Assembly: GCF_003289965.1 (NCBI RefSeq) | Contig: NZ_QMBQ01000006.1 | Location: 308,058 to 372,057 of the forward strand | DNA from: Mesorhizobium atlanticum | GTDB taxonomy: Bacteria; Pseudomonadota; Alphaproteobacteria; Rhizobiales; Rhizobiaceae | DNA: 64,000 nucleotides | Direction of reading: 5' to 3' | Shown here: piece by piece, positions 42,711 through 51,393 of the stretch | Numbering within the stretch: position 1 is the first letter of the stretch | Layout of the letters: each line of letters opens with the position of its first letter | Translations under genes and position numbers: made by a program | Notes under the pieces: generated by a model | The model's database searches: none | The model's input: only the letters and a program-made list of their open reading frames with translations | What the model was told of the DNA's origin: nothing

Positions 42711-44351
42711 TTGACGCAATTGCCCACCGAATTTCCCAATTTCGGGCTGACGCCCGAGCAGCGCCGCGAGGCGGTGCGCGGCCATTATTACGAATGGCCG
42801 GGCATGGACGGCGAGCGCGGTGAGATCTGGGGCTACAGCGACCGGTTTTCCTATCGTCCGGGCGAGATAGTCACGCTTTTCGTCAGTTCGTCGGCGCCGC
42901 ACTTCAGCCTTGCCGTCATCCGCGACGGCGACAGCGAAACCAAGGTGTTCGAGGGATCGGGCCTGTCGGCGCGCTGGCAAAACACGCCAGACCAATGCTC
43001 GGTCCAAGGATGCGGCTGGGAGGCTTCTTTCGAATTCCGTGTCGGCGACGACTGGCCATCGGGCGCCTATCGCGTCGCGCTTCTTGCCGAAGGGCGCGAC
43101 GGCAATCCGATCCGCAGCCACCATCTCTTCATCGTCGCGCCTTTGCCCGGCCGCAAGCCGGGCCGTCTGCTGCAGGTGGCCGCGACCGGCACCTGGCTTG
43201 CCTACAACACCTGGGGCGGCTCGAACCACTATCAGGGCATCACCGGCCCTAGCCGCGATCAGTACGCGACGATGGTGTCTACGCAGCGTCCCTGGTGCCG
43301 CGGCTTCGTCGTGCTGCCCAAGGATGCGCCGCGCGTGCCGGTCGAAGTCGCCGTGCCGCCGAAAACCGTGCCGCGCTACCCACACATGGAATGGGCCTTC
43401 GCCACCGGGCATTCGAAGAAATACGCCTCTTCCGGCTGGGCGAGCTATGACAGCCACTTCTTCCGCTTCGCTGAACGCGCCGGCTATCAGGTCGATCTCG
43501 CCAGCCAGCACGAGCTGCATTTCTCGCCCGAAATCCTCGACGGCTACGACTGCGTCGTCTTCGTAGGGCACGATGAATACTGGACCTGGGAGATGCGCGA
43601 CGCCGTCGACAACTATGTCGAGCGCGGCGGACGTGCCGCGCGCTTCGCCGGCAATTTCATGTGGCAGACCAGGCTGGAAGACCAAGGCCGCCGCCAGGTT
43701 TGCTACAAATACAAGGCGCGCGCGGAAGACCCGGCCTATCGCGGCGGTGACGTCACCCGCGCCACCAATTCCTGGGAAGCGCCCGAGATCGGACGTCCGG
43801 GGAGCGCCACCTTCGGCCTCAATGCGACGCGAGGCGTCTATGCCGGCTGGGGCGGCTGCGCGCCGCGCGGCGTGCGCGGCTTCCCGGTCTACCGTCCCGA
43901 GCATTGGGCCTTCGCCGGCACCGGCATCTATTACGGCGACCTGCTCGGCGCCGACAGCCATGTCTATGGCTATGAGGTCGACGGGTTGGACTTCGAGATA
44001 CGCGGCGGCATGCCCTACCCGACCGCGGAGAGCGGCGCGCCGGACGGCTTGCAGGTTCTGGCGGTCGGCATGGCGAGCCAGGTTGAGGAAAGCGCCGACA
44101 TTCCGATCGAGGATCAGTTCCTCACCGACGAGGATGGCCGCTTCACCGCCGAGACCTTGTTCGGCGAGGCCAGCGACGCCAATCTCGACAAGGTCAAGCG
44201 CGGCAACGGCATGATCGTCAATTTCCCGCGCGGCAAGGGCGAGGTGTTCCATGCCGGAAGCTGCGAATGGGTCGCCGGCCTGCTAAGGCAGGACGCGATG
44301 GTCGAACGCGTGACGAAGAATGTTCTCGACCGCTATCTCGGAAAGTCCTGA
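42711..44351 (+). CDS. N,N-dimethylformamidase beta-subunit-like protein
   Basis: 546 residues starting at TTG 42711 (TQLPTEFPNFGLTPEQRREA). No clear ribosome site is visible and another start cannot be excluded. Features: an N-terminal beta domain (GEIWGYSDRFSYRPGEIVTL), a central QVAATGTWLAYNTWGGSN, HMEWAFATGHSKKYASSGWA, CVVFVGHDEYWTWEMRDAVD and a C-terminal YYGDLLGADSHVYGYEVDGL. The last block is that of the large subunit of N,N-dimethylformamidase. Family members hydrolyse small amides but the substrate is not proven here. It is the first gene of a five-gene run and lies one base from the aminotransferase. Confidence 0.82.
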   Translation: MTQLPTEFPNFGLTPEQRREAVRGHYYEWPGMDGERGEIWGYSDRFSYRPGEIVTLFVSSSAPHFSLAVIRDGDSETKVFEGSGLSARWQNTPDQCSVQGCGWEASFEFRVGDDWPSGAYRVALLAEGRDGNPIRSHHLFIVAPLPGRKPGRLLQVAATGTWLAYNTWGGSNHYQGITGPSRDQYATMVSTQRPWCRGFVVLPKDAPRVPVEVAVPPKTVPRYPHMEWAFATGHSKKYASSGWASYDSHFFRFAERAGYQVDLASQHELHFSPEILDGYDCVVFVGHDEYWTWEMRDAVDNYVERGGRAARFAGNFMWQTRLEDQGRRQVCYKYKARAEDPAYRGGDVTRATNSWEAPEIGRPGSATFGLNATRGVYAGWGGCAPRGVRGFPVYRPEHWAFAGTGIYYGDLLGADSHVYGYEVDGLDFEIRGGMPYPTAESGAPDGLQVLAVGMASQVEESADIPIEDQFLTDEDGRFTAETLFGEASDANLDKVKRGNGMIVNFPRGKGEVFHAGSCEWVAGLLRQDAMVERVTKNVLDRYLGKS

Positions 44352-44352
44352 C

Positions 44353-45735
44353 ATGCCGAAACTGGAAGTGCAGCCCTCGCCCGACACCGAAGCACGACCG
44401 CCGTCGCATCTGTTCTATCTCTCCAGCCTGCGCCGGCCGCTGGTCGATCGCGCCGAGGGCATCTATTTCTGGACGCAGGATGGACGACGCTTCATCGACG
44501 GCTCGAGCGGGCCGATGGTCGCCAATATCGGCCATTCCAACCGCAACGTGCTCGACGCCATGAAGCGGCAGATGGACAAGACCACCTTCGCTTACCGGCT
44601 GCATTTCGAGAACGAACCGGCCGAAGAACTGGCGCGGGAATTGGCCGGAAAACTGCCTGAAGGCATGGACCGCATCTTCTTCGTTTCCGGCGGCTCGGAA
44701 GCGACGGAATCCTGCATCAAGCTCGCCCGGCAATGGGCGGTCGCCACCGGCCAGCCCAAGCGCTGGAAAGTGATCACCCGCTTCCCCTCCTATCATGGCG
44801 GCACGCTCGGCTCGCTTGCCGTCACCGGCGACGACGCGCTCGCCGAAACCTTCACGCCGATGATGAAGGTGATGCCCGCGGTGCCGGCCCCGACCGCCTG
44901 GCGCGACCGCGACAACCTCTCGATGGAACAGCGCGGCATCCGCTACGCCGACATGCTGGAGGAGAAGATTTTAGCCGAAGGCCCGGAAAGCGTTTTGGCC
45001 TTCATCATGGAGCCGGTCGGAGGTGCGGCGACCGCCGCGCTCGTTGCGCCCGACAGCTACTATCCGCGCATCCGCGAGATCTGCGACCGCTATGGCATCC
45101 TGCTGATCCATGACGAGGTGATGAGCGGCGCCGGCAGGACGGGCAAGTTCCTCGGCGGCGATCACTGGAACTGCAGGCCTGATATCGTCGCACTTTCGAA
45201 GGGGCTGGGCTCGGGCTACGCGCCGCTCGGCGCTCTTGCCGCGCCGATGCGCCTGGTCGAGCCGCTGCTGGCCTCAGGCGGCTTCCAGCACGGCCATACC
45301 TATGCCGGCAACCCTCTAGCCTGCGCCGCCGGCCTCGCCGTGCTCGGCGAAATGGACCGGCTTGATCTCATCGCCAACGCCGCCGCCATGGGCGACGTGC
45401 TGATGGCGGAGTTGAGGGGCTTGCAAAAGCGCTTCCCCTTCATCGCCGACGTGCGCGGCAAGGGCTTGCTAACCGGCGCCGAAATGGTCGCCAATCCGGA
45501 AACCCTGAGGCCGATGGATCCGTCCCTGAAGGCAACGCCGCGCCTGCTCGATCACGCCTATGCGCGCGGCCTGATCATCTATGGCCGCAAGGTCAAGGGC
45601 GGCGTCGACGGCGACAATTTCATGGTGGCGCCGCCGATGATCATCACCCGAGAGCAGATCGGCGAGATGATCGCCATCATCGGCGACTCGCTGGAAGCGC
45701 TGGCAAAGGAACTCGACCTGCCGGTGGAAAGCTGA
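44353..45735 (+). CDS. Class III PLP aminotransferase
   Basis: 460 residues. Omega-transaminase pattern: GGSEATESCIKLARQW, IHDEVMSGAGRTGKF, and the PLP lysine in ALSKGLGSGY (Lys283). N-terminus LSSLRRPLVDRAEGIYFWTQ fits aminotransferases that act on terminal amines or beta-amino acids. It begins one base after the dimethylformamidase-like stop, so translation is probably coupled. A role in taking an amine released by an amide hydrolase would fit but is inference. Confidence 0.93.
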   Translation: MPKLEVQPSPDTEARPPSHLFYLSSLRRPLVDRAEGIYFWTQDGRRFIDGSSGPMVANIGHSNRNVLDAMKRQMDKTTFAYRLHFENEPAEELARELAGKLPEGMDRIFFVSGGSEATESCIKLARQWAVATGQPKRWKVITRFPSYHGGTLGSLAVTGDDALAETFTPMMKVMPAVPAPTAWRDRDNLSMEQRGIRYADMLEEKILAEGPESVLAFIMEPVGGAATAALVAPDSYYPRIREICDRYGILLIHDEVMSGAGRTGKFLGGDHWNCRPDIVALSKGLGSGYAPLGALAAPMRLVEPLLASGGFQHGHTYAGNPLACAAGLAVLGEMDRLDLIANAAAMGDVLMAELRGLQKRFPFIADVRGKGLLTGAEMVANPETLRPMDPSLKATPRLLDHAYARGLIIYGRKVKGGVDGDNFMVAPPMIITREQIGEMIAIIGDSLEALAKELDLPVES

Positions 45736-45785
45736 CCATCTCGCGATGCGGTGCGCCGTGGGAGAGTTGCGGAGGAAAAGCAGAA

Positions 45786-46295
45786 ATGGACAGGGTGCTT
45801 GTCTCGGCCTGCTTGCTTGGCAGCAAGGTGCGCTACAATGGTTCCTATCGGCTCAGCGGTCACCCTGTGCTCGCGCGGTGGCAGTCGGAAGGACGGCTCG
45901 TGCAAATCTGCCCTGAAGTTGCGGCCGGTTTCTCCACGCCACGCCCACCGGCGGAGATCTGCGGCACAGGCGACGGCCATGCCGTGTTGCATGGACAGGG
46001 CCGGGTCGTTGAAAAGACCGGGAAGGACGTGACCCAGCTTTACCTCGACGCTGGGCAGCTTGCGCTTGATCTGGCGCGTGAAACAGGGTGCCGCTTCGCC
46101 GTTCTGACCGATGGCAGCCCGTCCTGTGGCAGCAGCTTCGTCTATGATGGAAGTTTCTCGGGAAAACGCGTGGCGGGCCGCGGCACAACCACAGCGCTGC
46201 TCGAAGCAAACGGCGTTCGTGTCTTCTCGGAAGACCAGATCGAGGAGCTTGATGATCTTTTGACCGGCCTTGGGCCGGCGCAATCGCCGGCCTGA
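45786..46295 (+). CDS. DUF523 / TudS-family protein
   Basis: 169 residues. The three conserved Cys of the DUF523 fold are present: VSACLLG (Cys9), ICPEVAAG and PSCGSSF. Characterised relatives (TudS) hold a [4Fe-4S] cluster by three Cys and desulfurate thiouracil. Tail RGTTTALLEANGVRVFS. It has an AG-rich site GGAGGAAAAG before the ATG. It is the third gene of the run; its link to the amide and amine enzymes is not obvious. Confidence 0.9.
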   Translation: MDRVLVSACLLGSKVRYNGSYRLSGHPVLARWQSEGRLVQICPEVAAGFSTPRPPAEICGTGDGHAVLHGQGRVVEKTGKDVTQLYLDAGQLALDLARETGCRFAVLTDGSPSCGSSFVYDGSFSGKRVAGRGTTTALLEANGVRVFSEDQIEELDDLLTGLGPAQSPA

Positions 46296-46298
46296 TCG

Positions 46299-46802
46299 AT
46301 GCGGCAGGAAGGCACCAGGACAGTCGTCCGTCCCGGCCGCATCGACGACGTCGAAACCATCCACGCCGCCCTGCTGCGTCTCGGCACTCACATCGGCGCG
46401 CATCAGGAAATAACCTCGACGCCCGACGATCTGCGCCGCTACGGCTTCGGCGACAAGCCCGCCTTCTCGACGCTGATTGCCGAAGTCGGCGGCGAGTTCG
46501 CCGGGGTTTGCCTGCATTTCCCGATCTTCTCGACCTGGATGGGCCGTCCAGGCGTCTATGTGCAGGACCTTTATGTCGAGGACCGCTTTCGCGGCCGCCG
46601 GATCGGCGAAAAACTGCTGCGGCGCGTCGCGAAGGAATGCCGCGCGGCGGGCGGCGTCTATCTGAGGCTGTCCGTCGATACCGACAACGAGACCGCCAAG
46701 ACCTTCTATGAAAGACTGGGCATCGGCTGGTCGAGCTACGAGCAGGTGCAGAAGATCGTCGGCGATGCCTTCTTCGCCTTTGCCGACACGCCGGAGGAAT
46801 GA
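46299..46802 (+). CDS. GNAT-family N-acetyltransferase
   Basis: 167 residues, standard GNAT fold. The acetyl-CoA loop is DRFRGRRIGEKLLRRVA, preceded by VYVQDLYVEDRF; the last strand region is SVDTDNETAKTFYERLGIGW. Closest in style to diamine/spermidine N-acetyltransferases (SSAT-like: PSRYxGRGIGxxLL with YVxDLYV). It lies 3 bases after the DUF523 gene and overlaps the deacetylase-like gene by 4 bases (ATGA). An acetylase beside a deacetylase suggests a paired role on the same amine. Confidence 0.88.
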   Translation: MRQEGTRTVVRPGRIDDVETIHAALLRLGTHIGAHQEITSTPDDLRRYGFGDKPAFSTLIAEVGGEFAGVCLHFPIFSTWMGRPGVYVQDLYVEDRFRGRRIGEKLLRRVAKECRAAGGVYLRLSVDTDNETAKTFYERLGIGWSSYEQVQKIVGDAFFAFADTPEE

Positions 46803-47833
46803 CGATGAAAGCCTTCTATGCCGAGGAGCAGAAACGCCATGATCCCAAGGCTTTCCTCTCCAGCGGCGCGCCGCAGCCGAACCCGGAAAAGCCGGAGCGG
46901 ATCGAAAGATTGTTAGCCGGCGCAAGATCGGCCGGCTTGACGATCGAACGCCCGGGGAAACATGGGCTGGGCCCGATCGCGGCGGTGCATTCGCCTGAAT
47001 ATCTCGACTTCCTCGAGCACATTTTTCCGCGCTGGCAGCGCATCGAAGGCGCTTCGGCGGAAGTCATCCCGAACATCCATCCGATCGCCCGCAACGGCTC
47101 CTATCCGGCTTCGGCAGTCGGCCAGGCCGGCTACCACATGTCCGATACCGCCTGCCCGATCTCGGCCGAGACCTGGAACAGCGCGCTGTGGAGCGCCTGG
47201 AGCGCGGTCGAAGCCGCTGAGGCGGTGATGGCCGGCGCGCCTTCGGCCTATGCGCTTTGCCGTCCGCCGGGCCACCATGCCTTCGCCGATGTCGCCGGCG
47301 GCTTCTGCTTCATCAACAATTCGGCGGTCGCAGCGCAGGTGCTGCGGAAGAATTCCGCCCGCGTCGCCATCCTCGATGTCGACCTGCATCACGGCAACGG
47401 CACGCAAGGCATCTTCTACGCCCGTCCCGACGTGCTCACCGTCTCGCTGCACGCCGATCCGGTGCGCTTCTATCCGTTCTTCTGGGGCCATGCCGACGAG
47501 CGCGGCGAAGGCCCCGGCCTCGGCTACAATCTCAACCTGCCGCTGCCTCGAAAATCCGGCGACGCGCCCTTTCTCGAAGCGCTGTCGACAGCCTTCCAGC
47601 GCATCCGTGCCTTCGCGCCGGAAGCGCTGGTCGTGGCGCTCGGCCTCGACGCCTTCGAGGGCGATCCGTTCGGTGGCCTGTCGGTGACGACACAGGGTTT
47701 CTCGCGCATCGGCGAAGCGATTGCCGGGCTCGGACTACCCACAGTCATCGTTCAGGAAGGCGGCTATCTCTGCGATGCGCTGGGCGACAATCTCACCGCT
47801 TTCCTGACCGGTTTCGGCGGCAAGCAGCGATAG
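46799..47833 (+). CDS. Histone-deacetylase-family (acetylpolyamine amidohydrolase-like) enzyme
   Basis: 344 residues. Catalytic and zinc motifs of the family are intact: RPPGHHAF (155-162), NNSAVAA, DVDLHHGNGTQ (Asp193, Asp195, His197, His198) and GLDAFEGDP (Asp). A loop rich in Trp and Phe (FYPFFWGHADERGEG) lies near the pocket. Bacterial members of this kind deacetylate acetylpolyamines or small acetylated amines. The ATGA overlap couples it to the GNAT gene. The last gene of the run; convergent with the cysteine-desulfurase-like gene. Confidence 0.93.
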   Translation: MTMKAFYAEEQKRHDPKAFLSSGAPQPNPEKPERIERLLAGARSAGLTIERPGKHGLGPIAAVHSPEYLDFLEHIFPRWQRIEGASAEVIPNIHPIARNGSYPASAVGQAGYHMSDTACPISAETWNSALWSAWSAVEAAEAVMAGAPSAYALCRPPGHHAFADVAGGFCFINNSAVAAQVLRKNSARVAILDVDLHHGNGTQGIFYARPDVLTVSLHADPVRFYPFFWGHADERGEGPGLGYNLNLPLPRKSGDAPFLEALSTAFQRIRAFAPEALVVALGLDAFEGDPFGGLSVTTQGFSRIGEAIAGLGLPTVIVQEGGYLCDALGDNLTAFLTGFGGKQR

Positions 47834-47838
47834 AGCGT

Positions 47839-49107
47839 TTACGATCGTTGCTGCCGTAGCATCGCGATTACACGGTGAACGCTCTCCAGCGTCTCCTCGA
47901 TCTCGGCCGCCGTGTTGTATTGCGCAATGCCGATGCGCACGACGCCCTGCTCGGCCGGAATGCCGAGCTGGTGGACGATCTCCCACGCATAATTGTGGCC
48001 CGACCACAGGAAGATGTTTTCGGCGTTCATCTGCCGCACGATCGTTTCCGGCGCGATGCCCTCGACCGTGAAGGAAACGGTCGGCACCCGCTCGGCAAGG
48101 CGTTCCGGATCGGTGATGCCGCGGATGATCAGGCCCTCGATATCGGAGAGACCTTCGATCAATTGCCGGGCCAGCGCATTCTCATATGCGATCGACACCT
48201 CGAATGCCTTGGCGATCCGCTGCCGCCGCGAGCCGCCCTCGCCGGCGGAAGCGCCGAGATCGGCGAAATAGTCGATTGCCGCCGTCAGCCCGGCCATCAG
48301 CTCGATCTGCGGCGTGCCGAGTTCGAACCGTTCCGGCAGCCCATTCGACGAACAGCGGCATTTGTAAGGTTTGAGACCGTCGATCACGTCGCGGCGCCCC
48401 CACAATATGCCCATATGCGGCCCGAAGAACTTGTAGGCCGAGCAGATCAGGAAATCGCAGCCGAGCGCCTGCACGTCGATCAGCCCATGCGGCGCGAACT
48501 GCACGGCGTCGACATAGACCAGCGCGCCGGCCTGCCTGGCGATCGACGTCAGTGCCTTCACCCGGTTGATCGAGCCGGTGAGGTTGGAGGCATAATTCAG
48601 CGCGACGAGCCGCGTCTTGTCCGACAGCAGCGCCTTCAGCGCTGCTTCCTCCACCTGCCAGCTCCGCTCGTCGAACGGCAGGAAGCGCACGACAAGGCCA
48701 AGATCCTCGGCAAGCTGCAGCCAGGGCGACACATTGCCCTCATGGTCCATGCGCGTGACGATGATCTCGTCGCCCGGCTTCATCGTCCGGCCAAGCGTGC
48801 GCGACATGTGGTAGGTCAGCGTCGTCATGTTGGCGCCGATGACGATCTCCTCGACGCTTGATGCGTTCAGGAAATCGGCCATCGCCGCATGCGCCCCATC
48901 GACCACTTGCTGCGCCGCGACCGTCGTTTCAAAGAAGCCGCCCAGATTGGCGTTGGTCGAGAGCATGCAGTGCGACACCGCATCCGCCACGGCCTGCGGC
49001 ACCTGCGTGCCGGCGGGATTGTCGAGGTAGATGCGCCGGCGCCCTTGATCGGTCAGCGAAAGCGCCGGAAATCTGCCGCGCACGGCCTCGACCGGAAACT
49101 CTTCCAT
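47839..49107 (-). CDS. Cysteine-desulfurase-like aminotransferase class V protein
   Basis: 422 residues from ATG 49107; a GTG three codons upstream (49116) is the alternative. PLP lysine in SAYKFFGPHMG. Other blocks: RRIYLDNPAGTQVPQAVADA, THHGEN-like TRMDHEGNVSPW, LVALNYASNLTGSIN and VYVDAVQFAPHG. The family is the VC1184-type cysteine-desulfurase-like group, separate from NifS/IscS and SufS; the substrate is not proven. It stands as a single gene between the run above and an aldo/keto reductase. Confidence 0.92.
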   Translation of the reverse strand: MEEFPVEAVRGRFPALSLTDQGRRRIYLDNPAGTQVPQAVADAVSHCMLSTNANLGGFFETTVAAQQVVDGAHAAMADFLNASSVEEIVIGANMTTLTYHMSRTLGRTMKPGDEIIVTRMDHEGNVSPWLQLAEDLGLVVRFLPFDERSWQVEEAALKALLSDKTRLVALNYASNLTGSINRVKALTSIARQAGALVYVDAVQFAPHGLIDVQALGCDFLICSAYKFFGPHMGILWGRRDVIDGLKPYKCRCSSNGLPERFELGTPQIELMAGLTAAIDYFADLGASAGEGGSRRQRIAKAFEVSIAYENALARQLIEGLSDIEGLIIRGITDPERLAERVPTVSFTVEGIAPETIVRQMNAENIFLWSGHNYAWEIVHQLGIPAEQGVVRIGIAQYNTAAEIEETLESVHRVIAMLRQQRS

Positions 49108-49140
49108 TGTCTCCACCCCTTTGTTTTTAAACGATTTCGC

Positions 49141-50208
49141 TCAAGGACACGGATTGCCGACACGCTGGTGGATGGCGTCGACCGCCTTCTGCATCTCTTC
49201 CGTCCAGCTTACGTCGGCCGAGGCGAGCGCCATCTCGAGCTGTGCGATGGTTGTCGCGCCGACGATGTTCGCGGTGACAAAGGGCCGGCTTGTCACATAG
49301 GCATTGGCGAAAAGCGCCGGCTCCATGCCGAAGGAGCGCGCCAGCTCATTGTACTGAAGCAGCACTTCCGCCGCATTTGGCGTCTCATAACGCTGGCCGC
49401 GGTTGAACAGCTGCGAGCGCGAACCCTGCGGCCGCGCGCCATGGTCGTATTTGCCGGTCAGGTATCCCTGCGCCAGCGGCGAATAGGGAAGGAACGCGAT
49501 CTGCTCGCGCTCGCAAACTTCGGCAAGGTTCACCTCGAACGTGCGGTTGACGAGGTTGTAGGCGTTCTGCAGCGAGGCGACGCGTGGGCCGGTCCCCTTT
49601 TCGGCCTCGAAGACGAAGCGCATGACGCCCCAGGAGCTTTCGTTCGAAAGGCCGAGATGGCGGATCTTTCCGGCTTTCACCAGTTCGTCGAAGACGGCGA
49701 GCGTTTCGGCAATCGGCGCCTCGTCTCCCGGAGCGCCTGCCGCATCCGGGCGCCGCGCCACCGCCCCGACGCGCGTCGGATTCGAGCCCCACGGAATGTC
49801 CCGGTCCGGCCAGTGGATCTGGTAGAGGTCGATGTAATCGGTGTCGAGCTTGGCCAGCGATTTCTCGACGGCGTCGAAGATATCGGCGCGCACCAGCTTC
49901 GATGGACGATCGCCGCGGAACCATGTGTTGGCCGTGCGGCCGACCACCTTCGAGGCAAGGATGACCTTGTCGCGGTTGCGATTGGTCTTCATCCAGCTGC
50001 CGATGGTCTTCTCGGTCCGCCCTTGCGTCTCCGCCTTGGGCGGGATCGGGTAAAGCTCCGCCGTGTCGATGAAGTTCACGCCGCGCGAGAAAGCCAGATC
50101 CATCTGCGCGTGGCCCTCTGCTTCGGTGTTCTGTTGCCCCCAGGTCATCGAGCCGAGGCAGATTTGCGAAACAAGGAGGTCGGTCCGACCGAGGCGGCGT
50201 TTGTGCAT
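49141..50208 (-). CDS. Aldo/keto reductase, Tas-like
   Basis: 355 residues from ATG 50208 (MHKRRLGRTDLLVSQICLGS); the frame extends to 50262 with no support. AKR tetrad: Asp in FIDTAELY (with the Tyr following), Lys in ILASKVVG and His in LYQIHWPDRD. NADPH site SNESSWGVMR and PYSPLAQGYLTGKY. Similar to E. coli Tas. Cytosolic, substrate unknown. A 32-base gap separates it from the cysteine-desulfurase-like gene downstream on the same strand, so these may be cotranscribed. Confidence 0.93.
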   Translation of the reverse strand: MHKRRLGRTDLLVSQICLGSMTWGQQNTEAEGHAQMDLAFSRGVNFIDTAELYPIPPKAETQGRTEKTIGSWMKTNRNRDKVILASKVVGRTANTWFRGDRPSKLVRADIFDAVEKSLAKLDTDYIDLYQIHWPDRDIPWGSNPTRVGAVARRPDAAGAPGDEAPIAETLAVFDELVKAGKIRHLGLSNESSWGVMRFVFEAEKGTGPRVASLQNAYNLVNRTFEVNLAEVCEREQIAFLPYSPLAQGYLTGKYDHGARPQGSRSQLFNRGQRYETPNAAEVLLQYNELARSFGMEPALFANAYVTSRPFVTANIVGATTIAQLEMALASADVSWTEEMQKAVDAIHQRVGNPCP

Positions 50209-50321
50209 GGGGTTTCTCCGGCGGGAGGTTGCGCGGACAGCGCGAGGAGGAAGTTCAAGCATAAAGCACAGGCCGGAGTTTCTCCAAGCCCTGCTGCCTC
50301 AGACTAGGTGAATCCGCGCGG

Positions 50322-50780
50322 CTACCGTCTGGCCCCCGCCAAGGCCCGCCGCTTGGCCTCGTCGATCAGCATATTCGCCACCTGCATGCGGATCATGGCG
50401 CGCTGGCGCAGATGCGGCGCGACCCGGTCCGGATGGTTGGCGAAAGCGAAATTGCGTCGGATACGGCCGAAATCGGCATTCTTGGCCGGCCGGTCGAGGC
50501 CGAGTTCGCCGGCAATTGCTTCGGGATCGATCGACGGCAGGTGCTCCTCGGGCCGATGCTCTTCACCCGCGAGCGACACCTTTGCCTGGTCGAGAAGCGC
50601 GGCGAACTCCGCGGCAAGGTCGGCGGCGGACTCGCGATATTCGGCGGCGACACTTTCGCTCGCGACCTTGATGCGGCCGGAATGAAGTTCATCGGCAACG
50701 GACAGATAGTCGAACGGGATAGACGGCCGGCCCCCCTCTTCCTCGCCTTTCTCCGAGGCGACGATCAGGTCGTCGAGCAA
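50322..50780 (-). CDS. J-domain-like protein with HPD motif (start uncertain)
   Basis: 152 residues as drawn from a TTG. The C-terminal half is a J-domain: PAKNADFGRIRRNFAFANHP then DRVAPHLRQRAMIRMQVANM, with His-Pro-Asp that activates Hsp70. The N-terminal half is acidic and unknown. The frame stays open to a TAA about 75 bases upstream and has no ATG or GTG. An AGGGAGG at about 50820 would fit an unusual start further up, so the N-terminus is not settled. Function: possibly a DnaK co-chaperone. Confidence 0.72.
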   Translation of the reverse strand: MLDDLIVASEKGEEEGGRPSIPFDYLSVADELHSGRIKVASESVAAEYRESAADLAAEFAALLDQAKVSLAGEEHRPEEHLPSIDPEAIAGELGLDRPAKNADFGRIRRNFAFANHPDRVAPHLRQRAMIRMQVANMLIDEAKRRALAGARR

Positions 50781-51169
50781 CGAAGCGAAATCGAGCTTGT
50801 TACCGGTGCCGATCTCAGCCTCCCTGTCGTGACGGCATGCGTTGATGTTGCTAAAAATAGGACGCCCTCGTTAAAAATGACTTCTGGCGAGGTTAACAAT
50901 TGCAGGCATTTTGCCGCCCGGAACCACCTAGTAAAAGGCCGGACCGCATTTTTGTGCAGTCCGGCAAGGTCGCCAGGAGTGGCGAGGAAAAAGCCAGCCA
51001 TGTGCCGGCAGCCATGCCTACGATTGAGCCCGCCGGAAAGTTTCGCGGAAAACCGATTGTGGCGGAAAAAATTTGATGCGGCATGGCAGCCATGCAATTG
51101 CTGCACTGCACAATTTTAACAAATCGATTATATTTTGTTGTCGGGAGGACCAACAGGGGCAACTGAGTC
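50781..51169. other. 389-base intergenic region before the DUF1127-like gene
   Basis: Holds the unsettled N-terminus of the J-domain-like gene at its left edge. Further right are an imperfect hairpin at 50938-50965 (GCCGGAC ... GTCCGGC around GCA-TTTTTG-TGC), a short GCATGG-cag-CCATGC dyad near 51081, and an A/T-rich inverted repeat AACAAA-n10-TTTGTT at 51118-51139 that may be an operator. No other gene is supported. Confidence 0.5.
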
Positions 51170-51334
51170 ATGGGGTTCTTCACGGAAATGTTCGCTCGGC
51201 CTCGGCCGCAGGAACACCAGCGCTACCGCGCGGCGCTCGCGCTTCTGAACGCGATGAGCAATGCCGACCGTGCCGACATCGGCATCAAGCCAGCGGATTT
51301 TCCGCGCATCGCGCGCGAGATGTCGGTCCGCTGA
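51170..51334 (+). CDS. DUF1127-like small protein, 54 residues
   Basis: ATG 51170 follows CGGGAGG; TGA at 51332-51334. The sequence starts MGFFTEMFARPRPQEHQRYR and continues ALLNAMSNADRADIGIKPAD then FPRIAREMSVR. The block L-x-x-M-S-x-A-D-x-x-D-I-G matches the DUF1127 core RELxxLSDRELxDIGLxRxDI. Small basic DUF1127 proteins are common in rhizobia and some bind RNA or control phosphate and arginine metabolism. It is followed by a hairpin. Confidence 0.8.
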   Translation: MGFFTEMFARPRPQEHQRYRAALALLNAMSNADRADIGIKPADFPRIAREMSVR

Positions 51335-51350
51335 ACAACACTGAACCAAA

Positions 51351-51378
51351 GAGGTTTCCCGGACTGCCGGGAAACCTC
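51351..51378. terminator. Perfect hairpin, probable terminator
   Basis: GAGGTTTCCCGG-actg-CCGGGAAACCTC, a 12-bp perfect stem between the convergent DUF1127-like and DUF1993 genes. There is no long T-run, so it may act as a weak two-way terminator or an mRNA-protecting hairpin. Confidence 0.65.
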
Positions 51379-51393
51379 AAAGCCACCCAAAAG

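Noticed and set aside
42444..44252. A 602-codon frame opposite the dimethylformamidase-like gene
   Set aside because: The sequence is dominated by Ala, Arg, Val and Asp, as expected for a shadow; the plus strand shows the family blocks.
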